Made by a program: the position numbers and the translations under genes. From Thermosipho sp. (in: thermotogales) (lineage in GTDB: Bacteria; Thermotogota; Thermotogae; Thermotogales; Fervidobacteriaceae), in contig JACDOA010000002.1 in NCBI GenBank assembly GCA_017656335.1, positions 186,001 to 250,000 of the forward strand: a stretch of 64,000 nucleotides of DNA, read 5' to 3'. The notes under the pieces were generated by a model. The model did no database searches and was not told where the DNA came from. It worked only from the letters and a program-made list of their open reading frames with translations. Shown piece after piece: positions 55,015 to 64,000 of the stretch; positions within the stretch are counted from its first letter, which is position 1, and every line of letters begins with the position of its first letter.

Positions 55015-55866
55015 TTAATCCTTTCTTCTTAAAATCAAAAATGCTACCCCAATAATAGCCATTACGGAAACAAAATATATCCAGGATAAAGCGGATGAAT
55101 ATGAATATGGCTTATCAATATCAAACATATGCTGAGTAATACTGGTGTTAACAGCGTTGTTTGCAAATGAAGCAAGATCTACAATAGTATATATTGTATT
55201 TATTAATATAAAAGGTCTTATCAAAGGTAAAGTTATTTTCCAGAAAATCACCCATGAATTAGCGCCATCAATTTTTGCTGCTTCGTAAATCGATGAACTT
55301 ATTTTCTGCAAACCAGCTAGGAAAAACAGAATCTGAACTCCAGAAAACCATAGTATCAAAACTAAATTATCAAACATATATAGAAAAGGGAAACTAATCC
55401 TATCGGGTAAAGTAGTGAAAAACTGGTATATAAAGTATTTTCCAGGATCTACAATTTGTGCGGCATTGTTTGCAATAAGTTCGGAAACAACCGGACCGCT
55501 GATAATAACAACAGGTAAAAAATATAAAAGTCTGAAAAATGCCCTAAACCTTATTTTATTGTTCAGTAGAATTGAAACTATTAGAGCAAAAATTACTATT
55601 AGAGGAGTTGATAAAATAATGCTTGTAATAGTATTAGTAAAATTAATAGGAAAAGTGAGATCTCCTCTAAATGCATATTTATAAAATTCAAATCCGACAA
55701 ATGTTGATTCAACTCCTGAAACTGTAAATCTTACTTTAAAAAAGCTTAAATAAAGTGAATAAAAAAACGGATATGCAGTAAAAACTAAAAATCCAATTAT
55801 CCATGGTGAAAAAAACAAATATCCAACCAGTGCTCTTTTTGTTTTTACTTTTAATTTTTTACTCAT
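55015..55866 (-). CDS. Carbohydrate ABC transporter permease (MalF type), pair A
   Basis: A 283-residue protein with about six membrane segments and coupling motif E-A-A-K-I-D-G-A-N-S-W-V-I-F-W near residue 195. A long periplasmic stretch follows the second helix. Its start overlaps the end of the DUF5696 gene by 8 bases, so the two are translationally coupled. The protein ends R-R-K-D soon after the last helix. Confidence 0.9.
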   Translation of the reverse strand: MSKKLKVKTKRALVGYLFFSPWIIGFLVFTAYPFFYSLYLSFFKVRFTVSGVESTFVGFEFYKYAFRGDLTFPINFTNTITSIILSTPLIVIFALIVSILLNNKIRFRAFFRLLYFLPVVIISGPVVSELIANNAAQIVDPGKYFIYQFFTTLPDRISFPFLYMFDNLVLILWFSGVQILFFLAGLQKISSSIYEAAKIDGANSWVIFWKITLPLIRPFILINTIYTIVDLASFANNAVNTSITQHMFDIDKPYSYSSALSWIYFVSVMAIIGVAFLILRRKD

Positions 55867-58099
55867 CTTTCTCTTCCCCTTTATTTATTAATATCCACGA
55901 TTCAGGCTGTACTTCCAAATTCTTGTAAACAAAGGATTCTTTCGTATAATTAATTAAAAACTTTATACCATTTTCATAGCTTACCAAAACAATTCCAGGA
56001 GCAATTACCTTTCTGTCTTCTATAGAATAACCTCTTACATGCTTTAGTGCTTCATTTATTTGAGAGTAAATATCTATAATACTTTTTTTCCAATCTTCAA
56101 ATTTTGTAGAAGGATAACACCAAAGCGGTGTTTTAAAAAGATAGTAATTGTCTATCTCTGTTAGTATGAAGTTTGGATATGCACCAAAATCAATAGATTT
56201 TAAAACATCCAATCTTGAAAAAAATCCGTCATTCATAAAAGGAACAAAATAGTCTATATAACCACTTAAAACAATCTGCAAAAACGGAACTGTATCCGTT
56301 TCAAAAAGGTATTGACTGTTGTTCATAGGAATATTTACTATTGCATCTGCATATTTCCAAAGGTAAGAATTTGCATTGAAAAATACTAGGCTCATATCTT
56401 CTGTAATCTTTTCAACAGTTTCTTTTACCAATTCTTTTGCTTGATCTCTAAAGATTTCCTTGTCAACCAGTAAATCACCATACAATTTTATTCCATATTC
56501 CTGAATAGCTAAATTTTTAATTCCTAATTCATCTAATTTTGAAGCTTTTTCTTCCAAATATTTGCTTGCAAGTTTTATGTTTGTATAATAAGATCTATAA
56601 AACCAAAGATCTTTGTTATTTTTATCTTCATAAATTAAAGATTGGGAAAGATTAGTTCCTGCTTCTTTATTTATGTTGATTTGTTTTTCAGTTACTTTGG
56701 TAACATTCTCAACCAGCACTATCTTTGTTTTTTCATTATTATAGTTCTCATATAAATGAAGTAATTCATCTTTTCCGCCACTTGATTTTTCAAAAGATAA
56801 TTTAGATATTTTATTTCCACTTCTTCCTCCATCTTGCCAGCCTTCGATCATTACAAGCAAATTTTCAATGCCCTTTTCTTTGAAAAGATTGATAACATCT
56901 TCTATATACTTATAACTTGTTGTACTCAAAACATTGAATCCCAAAACTTTCTTTTCTAATTCAGATGCCACAAAATCAAGAGAAAGTGGAATATCTCCTG
57001 TCTTAAACTTCTTACTCAATATTCCTTCACTTAAAAGCATACTTCTGTATAGTTTTGCCATTCCAATATAATTTGCATCATTTCCATTTAAAAAGTAGAT
57101 TTGTAATTTAGCGTTAAATTGATTTTTCTTTTTTTGAGGAACCTGTATTCCACTTCCACTTCTACTTGTGGGTTGTAAATATTTTTGTCTATAAATAAAC
57201 TTAACACTTGCCCAATTAAACGGTGTTACTGAACCACTTGGATATGCAACTATTGAACTGTACTCATCACCGGAAACAACTCTACCAAACATAGCATTCT
57301 GATTAACTCCATGTACAATTCCAAATACTGGCATGTAAATTGTTGGCTCATCTCTTAAAAAATCGTTTGGTCTACTTGCTTTTAAATCACTTACTTCTCT
57401 TAAATTTTCTATACTGTAGTCTTTACCGTAAATTCTTTTTTCAAAAATATTTGAAGAAAGAGAAGATTTAGAAAACCTAACTAGCGCTCCAGAACCATCT
57501 GGTATGAAAATATAACCGTACTTTTTGTTTTCTCTTACTGCTCCTAAAAATGGTGCAATATAAACTGATGCAAGTTTAAATTCTCCAATTTCTTTTATGC
57601 TTTCAAATGGAATATAAAATTCCAAATGATCATTTTTTAAGGATATAAAAAGTTGGAGTAAAATCCCAAGATTTTCATATTCAATATTTATCTTCAAACC
57701 ATCTTCTAAGGGTATAAACTCTTTTTTTACGCTATCATCAGATATACTTAAAAGATAACTCAAAGCATTTTTATCAAAATATTCTATTGTCAAAACCGAA
57801 GATGCTATTCCTTTCCAAACTCTATTCATTCCTGATAGATTTTTTGAATCTACAAGCCCCCAAATATATCCACTTTCCTTATTCACTACCCTTATGGAAT
57901 AAGTATCTTCATCAAACCAGAGTTCTAATTTCTCTGATTCTGCAATTAAATTAAAACCCTCTGTTGTCAAATCATTTACAACCAAAATATTTTTATCGGG
58001 CTTTGTAAATCTATTTGAAAGATAATCATCTCCAATCGAAAACAATAGTGATGATATTAAAATTAAAAAAGCTATAGATAACTTTATTTTATCTAACAC
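55859..58099 (-). CDS. DUF5696-type secreted or anchored protein of sugar-transport operons
   Basis: A 746-residue protein with an N-terminal signal or anchor (hydrophobic 7-23). An early beta-rich part (E-L-W-F-D-E-D-T-Y-S-I-R-V-V-N-K-E-S-G-Y near residue 60) and a central TIM-barrel-like part (L-V-M-I-E-G-W-Q-D-G-G near 417) are visible. The pattern agrees with DUF5696 proteins, which I recall from ABC sugar operons of Paenibacillus and others and which lack a known activity. A glycosidase fold is possible but no catalytic pair is certain. It overlaps both neighbours: 11 bases with the NHL gene and 8 with the permease. Confidence 0.7.
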   Translation of the reverse strand: MLDKIKLSIAFLILISSLLFSIGDDYLSNRFTKPDKNILVVNDLTTEGFNLIAESEKLELWFDEDTYSIRVVNKESGYIWGLVDSKNLSGMNRVWKGIASSVLTIEYFDKNALSYLLSISDDSVKKEFIPLEDGLKINIEYENLGILLQLFISLKNDHLEFYIPFESIKEIGEFKLASVYIAPFLGAVRENKKYGYIFIPDGSGALVRFSKSSLSSNIFEKRIYGKDYSIENLREVSDLKASRPNDFLRDEPTIYMPVFGIVHGVNQNAMFGRVVSGDEYSSIVAYPSGSVTPFNWASVKFIYRQKYLQPTSRSGSGIQVPQKKKNQFNAKLQIYFLNGNDANYIGMAKLYRSMLLSEGILSKKFKTGDIPLSLDFVASELEKKVLGFNVLSTTSYKYIEDVINLFKEKGIENLLVMIEGWQDGGRSGNKISKLSFEKSSGGKDELLHLYENYNNEKTKIVLVENVTKVTEKQININKEAGTNLSQSLIYEDKNNKDLWFYRSYYTNIKLASKYLEEKASKLDELGIKNLAIQEYGIKLYGDLLVDKEIFRDQAKELVKETVEKITEDMSLVFFNANSYLWKYADAIVNIPMNNSQYLFETDTVPFLQIVLSGYIDYFVPFMNDGFFSRLDVLKSIDFGAYPNFILTEIDNYYLFKTPLWCYPSTKFEDWKKSIIDIYSQINEALKHVRGYSIEDRKVIAPGIVLVSYENGIKFLINYTKESFVYKNLEVQPESWILINKGEEKDE

Positions 58100-60080
58100 G
58101 ATATAGCACCTCCTGAATTATTCCGTAAACCGTTTCCACTATTTGATCCCAAAGCATGTACACAATTGAAAATACAAGAATAATTACAAGAATCCAAACA
58201 ATAGAGTAAATAATGCTTCCAATTGTGCCTTTTAATTCATAATCGTGTGTCTCTTTAACTCCAATGAATAAAACAATGAAGGTCCATGAAATAATAAAGA
58301 AAGAGCCAAAACTAATTAAAAAACTTTCGTTATATGTTAAAACATACGTAAGAAGTATGATAAAAGGCTGGAAAATTATATATGGAGCAGTAGAATATGC
58401 TGTAAAAATATAGATATTTTTCAATGTTCCTCTACCTTCGTTTATGGAACTAACAAGATAATTTGAAAAAATCCATAAGAATATGGGAACAATTGCTGAA
58501 AATACCACATATCCAACAGATCTTTCGGATGTGTTCAGGTTGAAAATAAAACTTCTTCCCATGTAATCGAAGGTTACAACAAGAACAAATAAAGCATATA
58601 TTATTGTCGCAGACAGGATACTTCCGTGGGTACTTTTTCTCAGATAATAGAAGCTATCAATTGGATGTCTTATGAGATTTTTTAGGTACAATATATCACT
58701 TAAAAGTTTATTTCTAATTTTTATTTTTAACCTTATGCCTTTCTTTTTAAGAATTCTACCTCCCACTTCAAATAAAACAAAAATAACAAATAAAAGTATT
58801 ATTATTACTTTCATATTTTTTTGTAAAAACTGATTTCTAATTTCCCAATATGCTTCAGAATATTCTCTTTTGCTGTAAGCAACTTTGAAATGTAAAGCTG
58901 CTTCTTTGTAATTTCCTTCTTGAAAATATGCTTTTCCAAGTCCATTATGAATAATACTTGAATATCCATCATATTTTAAAACATCTTCCCAAATGGATTT
59001 ACTTTCAATATATTTTCCTTGGATGTATAAATTCAACGCTTTGTGTATTTTTGTTGCATAAATTGTTGGATTAAATATCTGCACCAAGCCTTTTTCTCTA
59101 TCTAAAACATATACTCTTCCTTCATCATCCACTTCAATTGCAGAAGCTACCGAAAAAAGCCCATTTTTGTCATACAAAATAGCTCTTCCGCCAAATGAAA
59201 AGATCAAGTTTCCTTCCTGATCGTATTCATATATAAGTCCAGTTTCTGTTAAAGCATATATTCTTCCATCGTTATCAACGGTTATATCAACAAAATTCCC
59301 TTCATCAACCATTGATTCCAAACGTGATAGATACAAGATATTATTTCCAAGCGTATTGTGCTTTTTTATTGCATCACCGTGTTCCTTCTGGGTTATTGTA
59401 TAAATTAATCCCTTATTATCTATTGCAAGGTTATAATATGGTTTTGGTGCTCTTGTTAAAAGCCTTTCTTTTTGTTCTTTTGAATAAAATAGATCTATAA
59501 ATTTATCTAAGGCAGTGATTCTCACTTTGTTTGCACCAAAATATCCTAAAAACTCTCCATTTCTGTCAAGTTGAATAATTCCATCCAAAGAACCTTCACT
59601 TACAATATACAAATTACCTCTTTTATCAACAACAATTTTTCTGGGTTTAAATTTCGTATATTGTCCAAATAAAATACTCTTTGGTTTTCCTATTGTTTTT
59701 ATCTCATTCCCGTTTTTATCAAAAATCACAATTTCAGATAATCCAACATCTGCAACATATATGTAGTTATTATCAACAAAAACTCCGGTAGGAGTAAAAA
59801 GAGACCAAGCACCTATTTCTGAGATTTTTCTAGTTTTTAAGTCATATACAAGTATTCTTGCATTTCCAGAATCAGCTATATAAAGTTTCCCATCTTTTAA
59901 ATACATATCTTCAGGATAGTATAGTCCAGCATCTTCAAGAATAACCTCACTCACAAGATAAGCATCCTGGGTAATTTTCCATTTGTTGTTCTGCCCAATT
60001 GTATATGTCAAAAATGTACTATTTGAAGAAAAAGCTAAAATTGATAAAATCAAAAGGATGAAAATTGCTTTTTTTCTCAC
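58089..60080 (-). CDS. NHL beta-propeller / TPR / Yip1-domain membrane protein
   Basis: A 663-residue chimera. A signal peptide (1-19) precedes an extracellular NHL propeller (about 35-340; repeats such as K-L-Y-I-A-D-S-G-N-A-R-I-L-V-Y and Y-I-Y-V-A-D-V-G). Then come two TPR-like helices pairs (about 345-410, G-L-G-K-A-Y-F-Q-E-G-N-Y-K-E-A-A), one membrane segment (about 424-442), a cytoplasmic basic stretch, and a Yip1-like domain with five membrane segments (about 490-650). No enzyme motif is present. A sensor or scaffold for glucan binding and transport is an inference from architecture and from overlap with the DUF5696 gene. Confidence 0.72.
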   Translation of the reverse strand: MRKKAIFILLILSILAFSSNSTFLTYTIGQNNKWKITQDAYLVSEVILEDAGLYYPEDMYLKDGKLYIADSGNARILVYDLKTRKISEIGAWSLFTPTGVFVDNNYIYVADVGLSEIVIFDKNGNEIKTIGKPKSILFGQYTKFKPRKIVVDKRGNLYIVSEGSLDGIIQLDRNGEFLGYFGANKVRITALDKFIDLFYSKEQKERLLTRAPKPYYNLAIDNKGLIYTITQKEHGDAIKKHNTLGNNILYLSRLESMVDEGNFVDITVDNDGRIYALTETGLIYEYDQEGNLIFSFGGRAILYDKNGLFSVASAIEVDDEGRVYVLDREKGLVQIFNPTIYATKIHKALNLYIQGKYIESKSIWEDVLKYDGYSSIIHNGLGKAYFQEGNYKEAALHFKVAYSKREYSEAYWEIRNQFLQKNMKVIIILLFVIFVLFEVGGRILKKKGIRLKIKIRNKLLSDILYLKNLIRHPIDSFYYLRKSTHGSILSATIIYALFVLVVTFDYMGRSFIFNLNTSERSVGYVVFSAIVPIFLWIFSNYLVSSINEGRGTLKNIYIFTAYSTAPYIIFQPFIILLTYVLTYNESFLISFGSFFIISWTFIVLFIGVKETHDYELKGTIGSIIYSIVWILVIILVFSIVYMLWDQIVETVYGIIQEVLYRVR

Positions 60081-60095
60081 TTTTACTCCTCCCGA

Positions 60096-60968
60096 TTACT
60101 TCAATCCGCTATGAGCCATGGTGTTCATAACTCTTGATTGCATAAAGATAAATAACACAAGATTTGGAACAAACATTATCAAACTTGCTGCCGCGGCAAT
60201 TCCTTGACCGGCTATTGTATTTCCTGTAACAGCAGTGAGATTTGAAACATAAAATGCAAATGTTCTTAAATTTTCATTGTTAATAAAATACGTTGACGCA
60301 TCGGCACTATTCCAGGCCACCTGAAATGCTAGAATTCCAACAGTTGATATTGCCGGCTTAAGAAGAGGCATAATGAGGTTAAAAATAATTTGAAAATCAT
60401 TTGCCCCATCAATTAATGCCGCTTCAATTAAAGCATCAGGTATCTGGTCAACAAATTGCTTTATCAAAAAAATACCAATTGGCATTGCAAGAAGAGAAAG
60501 TATATTTATAATAAATGTATCTATTAACCCTAATTTTTGGACAATTAAATACCTTGGAATTATTACAGCAATTGGAACAAACATAAGTGCAAGATTATTA
60601 ATTGTGAAAATCAAATTTTTTGCTTTAAATCTTTTCTTTGATAAAGCATATCCGGCAAAAACAGAAATAATAATTGTAAAAATTACTGTAAATAAAGCAG
60701 TTAAAATACTGTTTATAAGATACCTGCTTACCGGAATACTTGAACCCTTCGTAGCAGCAAAAAGTTCATAAAAATTGTTAAGCGTAGGTCTTCTCACAAA
60801 AAATCTTGGAGGATATAAGAATAGCTCATCAATAGGCTTAAATGCCTGGGAAAAAATGAATATAATAGGTAAAAGCATAAATACTGCAATTGGAGTTAAA
60901 ATGAAATAAAATTTTAATTGACTTTTATGGAATCTTTTTGGATTGGTTTTAGTTACATAACCTGCCAC
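60096..60968 (-). CDS. Carbohydrate ABC transporter permease (MalG type), pair B
   Basis: A 290-residue protein with six membrane segments and coupling motif [15 protein letters not shown] near residue 184. It is the second MalG-like permease of the operon; together with the gene at 60985 it forms a pair separate from the one at 54-56 kb. It ends M-A-H-S-G-L-K. Confidence 0.92.
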   Translation of the reverse strand: MAGYVTKTNPKRFHKSQLKFYFILTPIAVFMLLPIIFIFSQAFKPIDELFLYPPRFFVRRPTLNNFYELFAATKGSSIPVSRYLINSILTALFTVIFTIIISVFAGYALSKKRFKAKNLIFTINNLALMFVPIAVIIPRYLIVQKLGLIDTFIINILSLLAMPIGIFLIKQFVDQIPDALIEAALIDGANDFQIIFNLIMPLLKPAISTVGILAFQVAWNSADASTYFINNENLRTFAFYVSNLTAVTGNTIAGQGIAAAASLIMFVPNLVLFIFMQSRVMNTMAHSGLK

Positions 60969-60984
60969 TCTATCACTCCTTTAA

Positions 60985-61869
60985 TTAACTCTCACCAAAC
61001 AATTTCCAGGCAATCCTTGAGAAAAGATAAATAATAATTAGAAGCACTACCGAAACAGCTGCGGCATACCCCATTTCATAGCGTAAAAAACCATAATCTT
61101 CTATGTGATTTACAATTAACTGGCCTGCATATTGTGGTGTTGGATTTGTACCAGATAATGCAACCCCAATACCAGCAGTTGTAAATGTTTGAACAATTGA
61201 CATTACAGCTCCAAATAACATTTGAGGTTTCATCGCTGGAATGGTAATGTATATAACCTCTTGAAGTCTGTTTTTTATTCCATCAATGTATGCTGCTTCA
61301 TATAACGTTTCATCTACATTTAAAATTCCAGCAAGCATTGCAAGAAATCCAACCCCCATGCTACTCCACAATGAAACTATTATCATTATGGTCAATAAAT
61401 ATTCAGGTGATTGAAGCCATTGGATTGGTTTGTCAATAAACCCCAATCTAAGTAAAAGGGCGTTTAGATACCCTTGCTGATCGCCGTTAAATAAAACCCT
61501 CCAAACAACAGCCATAGTTACACCTGCTGTTAGAGAAGGAGAATATAAAATCAAAGCAAAAATCGTTCTTGGTATTTTAGTAAGTTGTGCAACAAGCCAG
61601 GCTAAAACAAATGATAGAATATATCCACCTGGGCCCACAATTAAAGAAAATTTAATCGTATTTGGTAAAACCTTTTGCATAAAAATTTCATCTCTGGTAA
61701 AAAGATCTATATAATTTTGCAAACCAACCCACCTTGGAGGTTGAATAGCATTAAAATAAGTAAACGAAAGGTAAATTGCAACAATAATAGGCAGCAGAAT
61801 AAATATGATAAACAACGTTAAATATGGGGATAAAAGAATCCAGTGCATGTATTTTTTTATCTTTTTCAT
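60985..61869 (-). CDS. Carbohydrate ABC transporter permease (MalF type), pair B
   Basis: A 294-residue protein with six membrane segments and the coupling motif [12 protein letters not shown] near residue 198, which departs from the usual D-G-A. ATG at 61869 overlaps the stop of the binding-protein gene (ATGA) and lies 6 bases after GAGGTG, hence chosen over the GTG at 61878. Confidence 0.92.
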   Translation of the reverse strand: MKKIKKYMHWILLSPYLTLFIIFILLPIIVAIYLSFTYFNAIQPPRWVGLQNYIDLFTRDEIFMQKVLPNTIKFSLIVGPGGYILSFVLAWLVAQLTKIPRTIFALILYSPSLTAGVTMAVVWRVLFNGDQQGYLNALLLRLGFIDKPIQWLQSPEYLLTIMIIVSLWSSMGVGFLAMLAGILNVDETLYEAAYIDGIKNRLQEVIYITIPAMKPQMLFGAVMSIVQTFTTAGIGVALSGTNPTPQYAGQLIVNHIEDYGFLRYEMGYAAAVSVVLLIIIYLFSRIAWKLFGES

Positions 61870-64000
61870 TTGGACCACCTCTTAAAAAAGTCGTAAATAG
61901 AATCGTACATTGGAAATTCCTTAACAACCTTTCCATCTTTTATATATCCAAATTCTGTCAACTTTCTTTCAAGTTCCCTGTTTATTACTATCTCAGCTCT
62001 ATCAATTGTTGGTCTTAGACTTTTGCCTTCGATTACAACAGCATTCCATACATTACTTACCTCTCTTTCTGTCATATAACCTCCAGGATGCCTTTGAACT
62101 TCTTTTATCCAATTCCATTGTTCAAGAATAACCTTTTTGTGATTTTCAGGAAAATAATCTAATTCCTTAAACGCAGAAATATTTGCAGTATTAAACATAT
62201 ACTCTGGACCATATCTATTAACTAACATTCTTGCATATTTTACCTGAGTTTCTTTGGAAAGCCACCATTTTAAAAATGTCCAGGCTTGTTGCTTTTTATC
62301 AGAATTTTGAAATATAACGTCAGCCCTATCACTTGCAACTTGATATCTTACAATTTCTCCTTTTTCATTTCTCACTCCTGGAGAAGGAGCAATATCCCAT
62401 AGTCCGTATATTTCATCAGCTGCATTTGAAAGTAAAATATAGTTTGCAAAATCAGCTACACCAATTGGAATAAGGCCGTACCTAAAACTATTGTAAAAAC
62501 TTGCAACCTGCTCAGGTAAACCATATATAGAAAATAAATCTGTCATTAACTCAAAACCTTTAACTGCTTTTTCTTCTCCAATAGCAGTTTTTAAACCATC
62601 TTTGCTATATATTCTTCCTCCAGTCTGGAAAATAAATGGAGCTGTGGTATTAAAAAATTTTGTTGTTTGTTCACACATAGGAATAAAGAAATTCATGCCT
62701 CTTCGTTGAAGCTCGGGAAGAATTTTTTTTACATCTTCCCAAGTTTGAGGAATTGGTACATCAAGTTTTTCTAAAATATCTTTTCTGTAAAACAAGATAT
62801 AGAAATTCTGTGTTTCAGTAACTCCATAAATTTTGTCTTCTAAAATATAAGGTAATAAGGTTTCAAGATTATAATCATTTTTTAATGTATCAACAAAATC
62901 TGGGAAAGCTGACAATGGGTATAGTGCTCCTCTTATTGCAAGATCAAAAGGAATCCAGCTACTTATACCAAGTGCAATATCAGGAGTGTTACCCGCAGCA
63001 CTTGCTAAAATCAATTTCTGCTCATTTTGCATTATTGAAAGTTTTACTTTTATTCCATACTTTCTTGTAAAATCTGAATCAATTAAGTACTGCAGTGTTT
63101 CAACATATTGAACTGGTCTATTCACCCATACGGAAAGTTCATCTTCAGATGTTTTTTCATATACAGAATAATACTCATTTTTGTTTGTAAATGACAAGAA
63201 CAATTTGTAAAGTTCTGCATATGAATTAATTAAAAACCTGCTTTCACTACTTTGAACAAAATCATCGTTTGAATAAATAAATATCTTATCAAGCCCCAAT
63301 GGCTGTTCCTTCAATGTCAAAGAAAGATTTGAAAGTCTTTGGGCAATTGAAGCAGCTCCTTCACTTAAAACATCCAAATAAAATGGAAGCCTTTCAGGTT
63401 CCTTTATAATTTCCCTGATAAGATCCGCTGCTACCATCATGTCTGAAATTGATGCCCTACCTTGCTCACCTAATATTTCTAATAAAGATTTGTATTCTTC
63501 CTCTAGTTCATCGGAAAGATTTTTTAAATCACTTACAACATTTGGCATATATTTTTCAATATTCCATGTTCTATTTGGGTCAAAATTATTTCCAATCAAC
63601 TTTCTAATATCAAGTCCTATATCCTGAATCTTTCTAACACTTTGTTGTAGAAATTTTATATATTCTTCAAAAGGGCCGGTTACAACCTCTAAAGTTAACA
63701 CATGCAGTCCTTTATCCAGATAAATATAATATGGTTTTGAATTATTTGAAAGGGTTTCAGTTGTCCATTTATAGCCAGTATAATTAAATGGGTAAAATTC
63801 CAATTCTTTAAATGGTATTTCTCCGTCTATTTTTATACTTCTGTATGAAGGTATACCTTTATTAACCGTTTGCTTATATCTAAAAGCTATTTTGTATAAA
63901 CCAGGATTTTCTATATTAAACACCCACATTATCTTCTGCCCTGAGGATGAAAATGTTTCTTCTAAAATATTGTTTAGTCTTTTTTTTGTAATTTCATATG
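61866..64000 (-). CDS. Large extracellular sugar-binding protein, N-terminal part outside window
   Basis: The frame is open through the right edge of the window; at least 711 codons are present and the ATG at 63929 is internal. Residues before and after it ([10 protein letters not shown] and I-K-I-D-G-E-I-P-F, then [13 protein letters not shown]) look like a carbohydrate-binding beta domain. A helical spacer follows, and the last ~420 residues are a family-1 solute-binding protein ([13 protein letters not shown], then [11 protein letters not shown]). Normal binding proteins are ~420 residues, so this one carries a long N-terminal extension. It overlaps the next gene by 4 bases. Confidence 0.85.
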   Translation of the reverse strand, partial: YEITKKRLNNILEETFSSSGQKIMWVFNIENPGLYKIAFRYKQTVNKGIPSYRSIKIDGEIPFKELEFYPFNYTGYKWTTETLSNNSKPYYIYLDKGLHVLTLEVVTGPFEEYIKFLQQSVRKIQDIGLDIRKLIGNNFDPNRTWNIEKYMPNVVSDLKNLSDELEEEYKSLLEILGEQGRASISDMMVAADLIREIIKEPERLPFYLDVLSEGAASIAQRLSNLSLTLKEQPLGLDKIFIYSNDDFVQSSESRFLINSYAELYKLFLSFTNKNEYYSVYEKTSEDELSVWVNRPVQYVETLQYLIDSDFTRKYGIKVKLSIMQNEQKLILASAAGNTPDIALGISSWIPFDLAIRGALYPLSAFPDFVDTLKNDYNLETLLPYILEDKIYGVTETQNFYILFYRKDILEKLDVPIPQTWEDVKKILPELQRRGMNFFIPMCEQTTKFFNTTAPFIFQTGGRIYSKDGLKTAIGEEKAVKGFELMTDLFSIYGLPEQVASFYNSFRYGLIPIGVADFANYILLSNAADEIYGLWDIAPSPGVRNEKGEIVRYQVASDRADVIFQNSDKKQQAWTFLKWWLSKETQVKYARMLVNRYGPEYMFNTANISAFKELDYFPENHKKVILEQWNWIKEVQRHPGGYMTEREVSNVWNAVVIEGKSLRPTIDRAEIVINRELERKLTEFGYIKDGKVVKEFPMYDSIYDFFKRWSK

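Overview
The window is AT-rich and densely packed, with short intergenic gaps, frequent start/stop overlaps, GAGGTG/GGAGG ribosome sites and many TTG and GTG starts. Its gene content points to a Thermotogales bacterium, most likely Thermosipho or a close relative. The basis is family resemblance only: a Thermotoga-type AglA (GH4), a Thermotoga-type Bgl3B (GH3), a TrpB2, IorAB, and the order efp-asp23-nusB. No rRNA, tRNA, intact mobile element or cas gene was found.

Region 1 (1-10.8 kb) is housekeeping. The tail of a MATE exporter converges on an ABC-F ATPase. A plus-strand run of closely spaced genes follows: Mrp ATPase, SurE, peptide deformylase, DEAD-box helicase, Skp/OmpH-like protein, LptB-like ATPase, a beta-propeller protein, a DUF2344 protein, EF-P, Asp23, NusB and a probable minor pseudopilin whose start is unclear.

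Region 2 (10.8-23.5 kb) holds purine nucleoside phosphorylase, PduL, YqeH and an ArsB/NhaD-like carrier on the minus strand. After an unexplained AT-rich gap of about 800 bp come IorAB, a phosphodiesterase, a GH13 amylase and MutL on the plus strand. Between mutL and a flavodoxin-like gene lies a decayed CRISPR array of three 30-nt repeats with two 36-nt spacers.

Region 3 (23.5-34.8 kb) is a sugar-uptake locus on the minus strand: a binding protein under two LacI-type palindromes, a secreted protein of unknown function, a LacI regulator, two permeases, a GH130 phosphorylase, a secreted six-hairpin protein and AglA. It carries marks of rearrangement. The GH130-aglA pair is present twice, and each copy has lost a different gene. 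A nonsense-broken ArsR gene is joined to one of the remnants, and a phosphomannomutase pseudogene sits upstream of the operators.

Region 4 (34.7-42.8 kb) has a lone TrpB2-type tryptophan synthase preceded by what looks like a complete ribosome-mediated trp attenuator: promoter, 37-codon leader peptide with Trp-Trp-Trp and a final Trp, antiterminator and terminator. A divergent cluster encodes pyroglutamyl peptidase, a transglutaminase-like protein and a dipeptide epimerase. Then come a peroxiredoxin, phosphomannomutase/phosphoglucomutase and NagA.

Region 5 (42.8-64 kb) is one apparent 21-kb minus-strand operon for a beta-linked glucan. It encodes a very large binding protein (start outside the window), two separate permease pairs, an NHL-TPR-Yip1 membrane protein, a DUF5696 protein, two secreted GH16 laminarinases, a LacI regulator, an aldo/keto reductase, a GH94-like (GH149/GH161-type) phosphorylase, a GH2 beta-mannosidase and a GH3 beta-glucosidase. 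The likely flow is extracellular cleavage of beta-1,3-glucan, import by an ABC system that borrows an ATPase from elsewhere, then phosphorolysis and hydrolysis in the cytoplasm. The double permease set together with the DUF5696 and NHL-TPR-Yip1 proteins is the best candidate here for an undescribed system.
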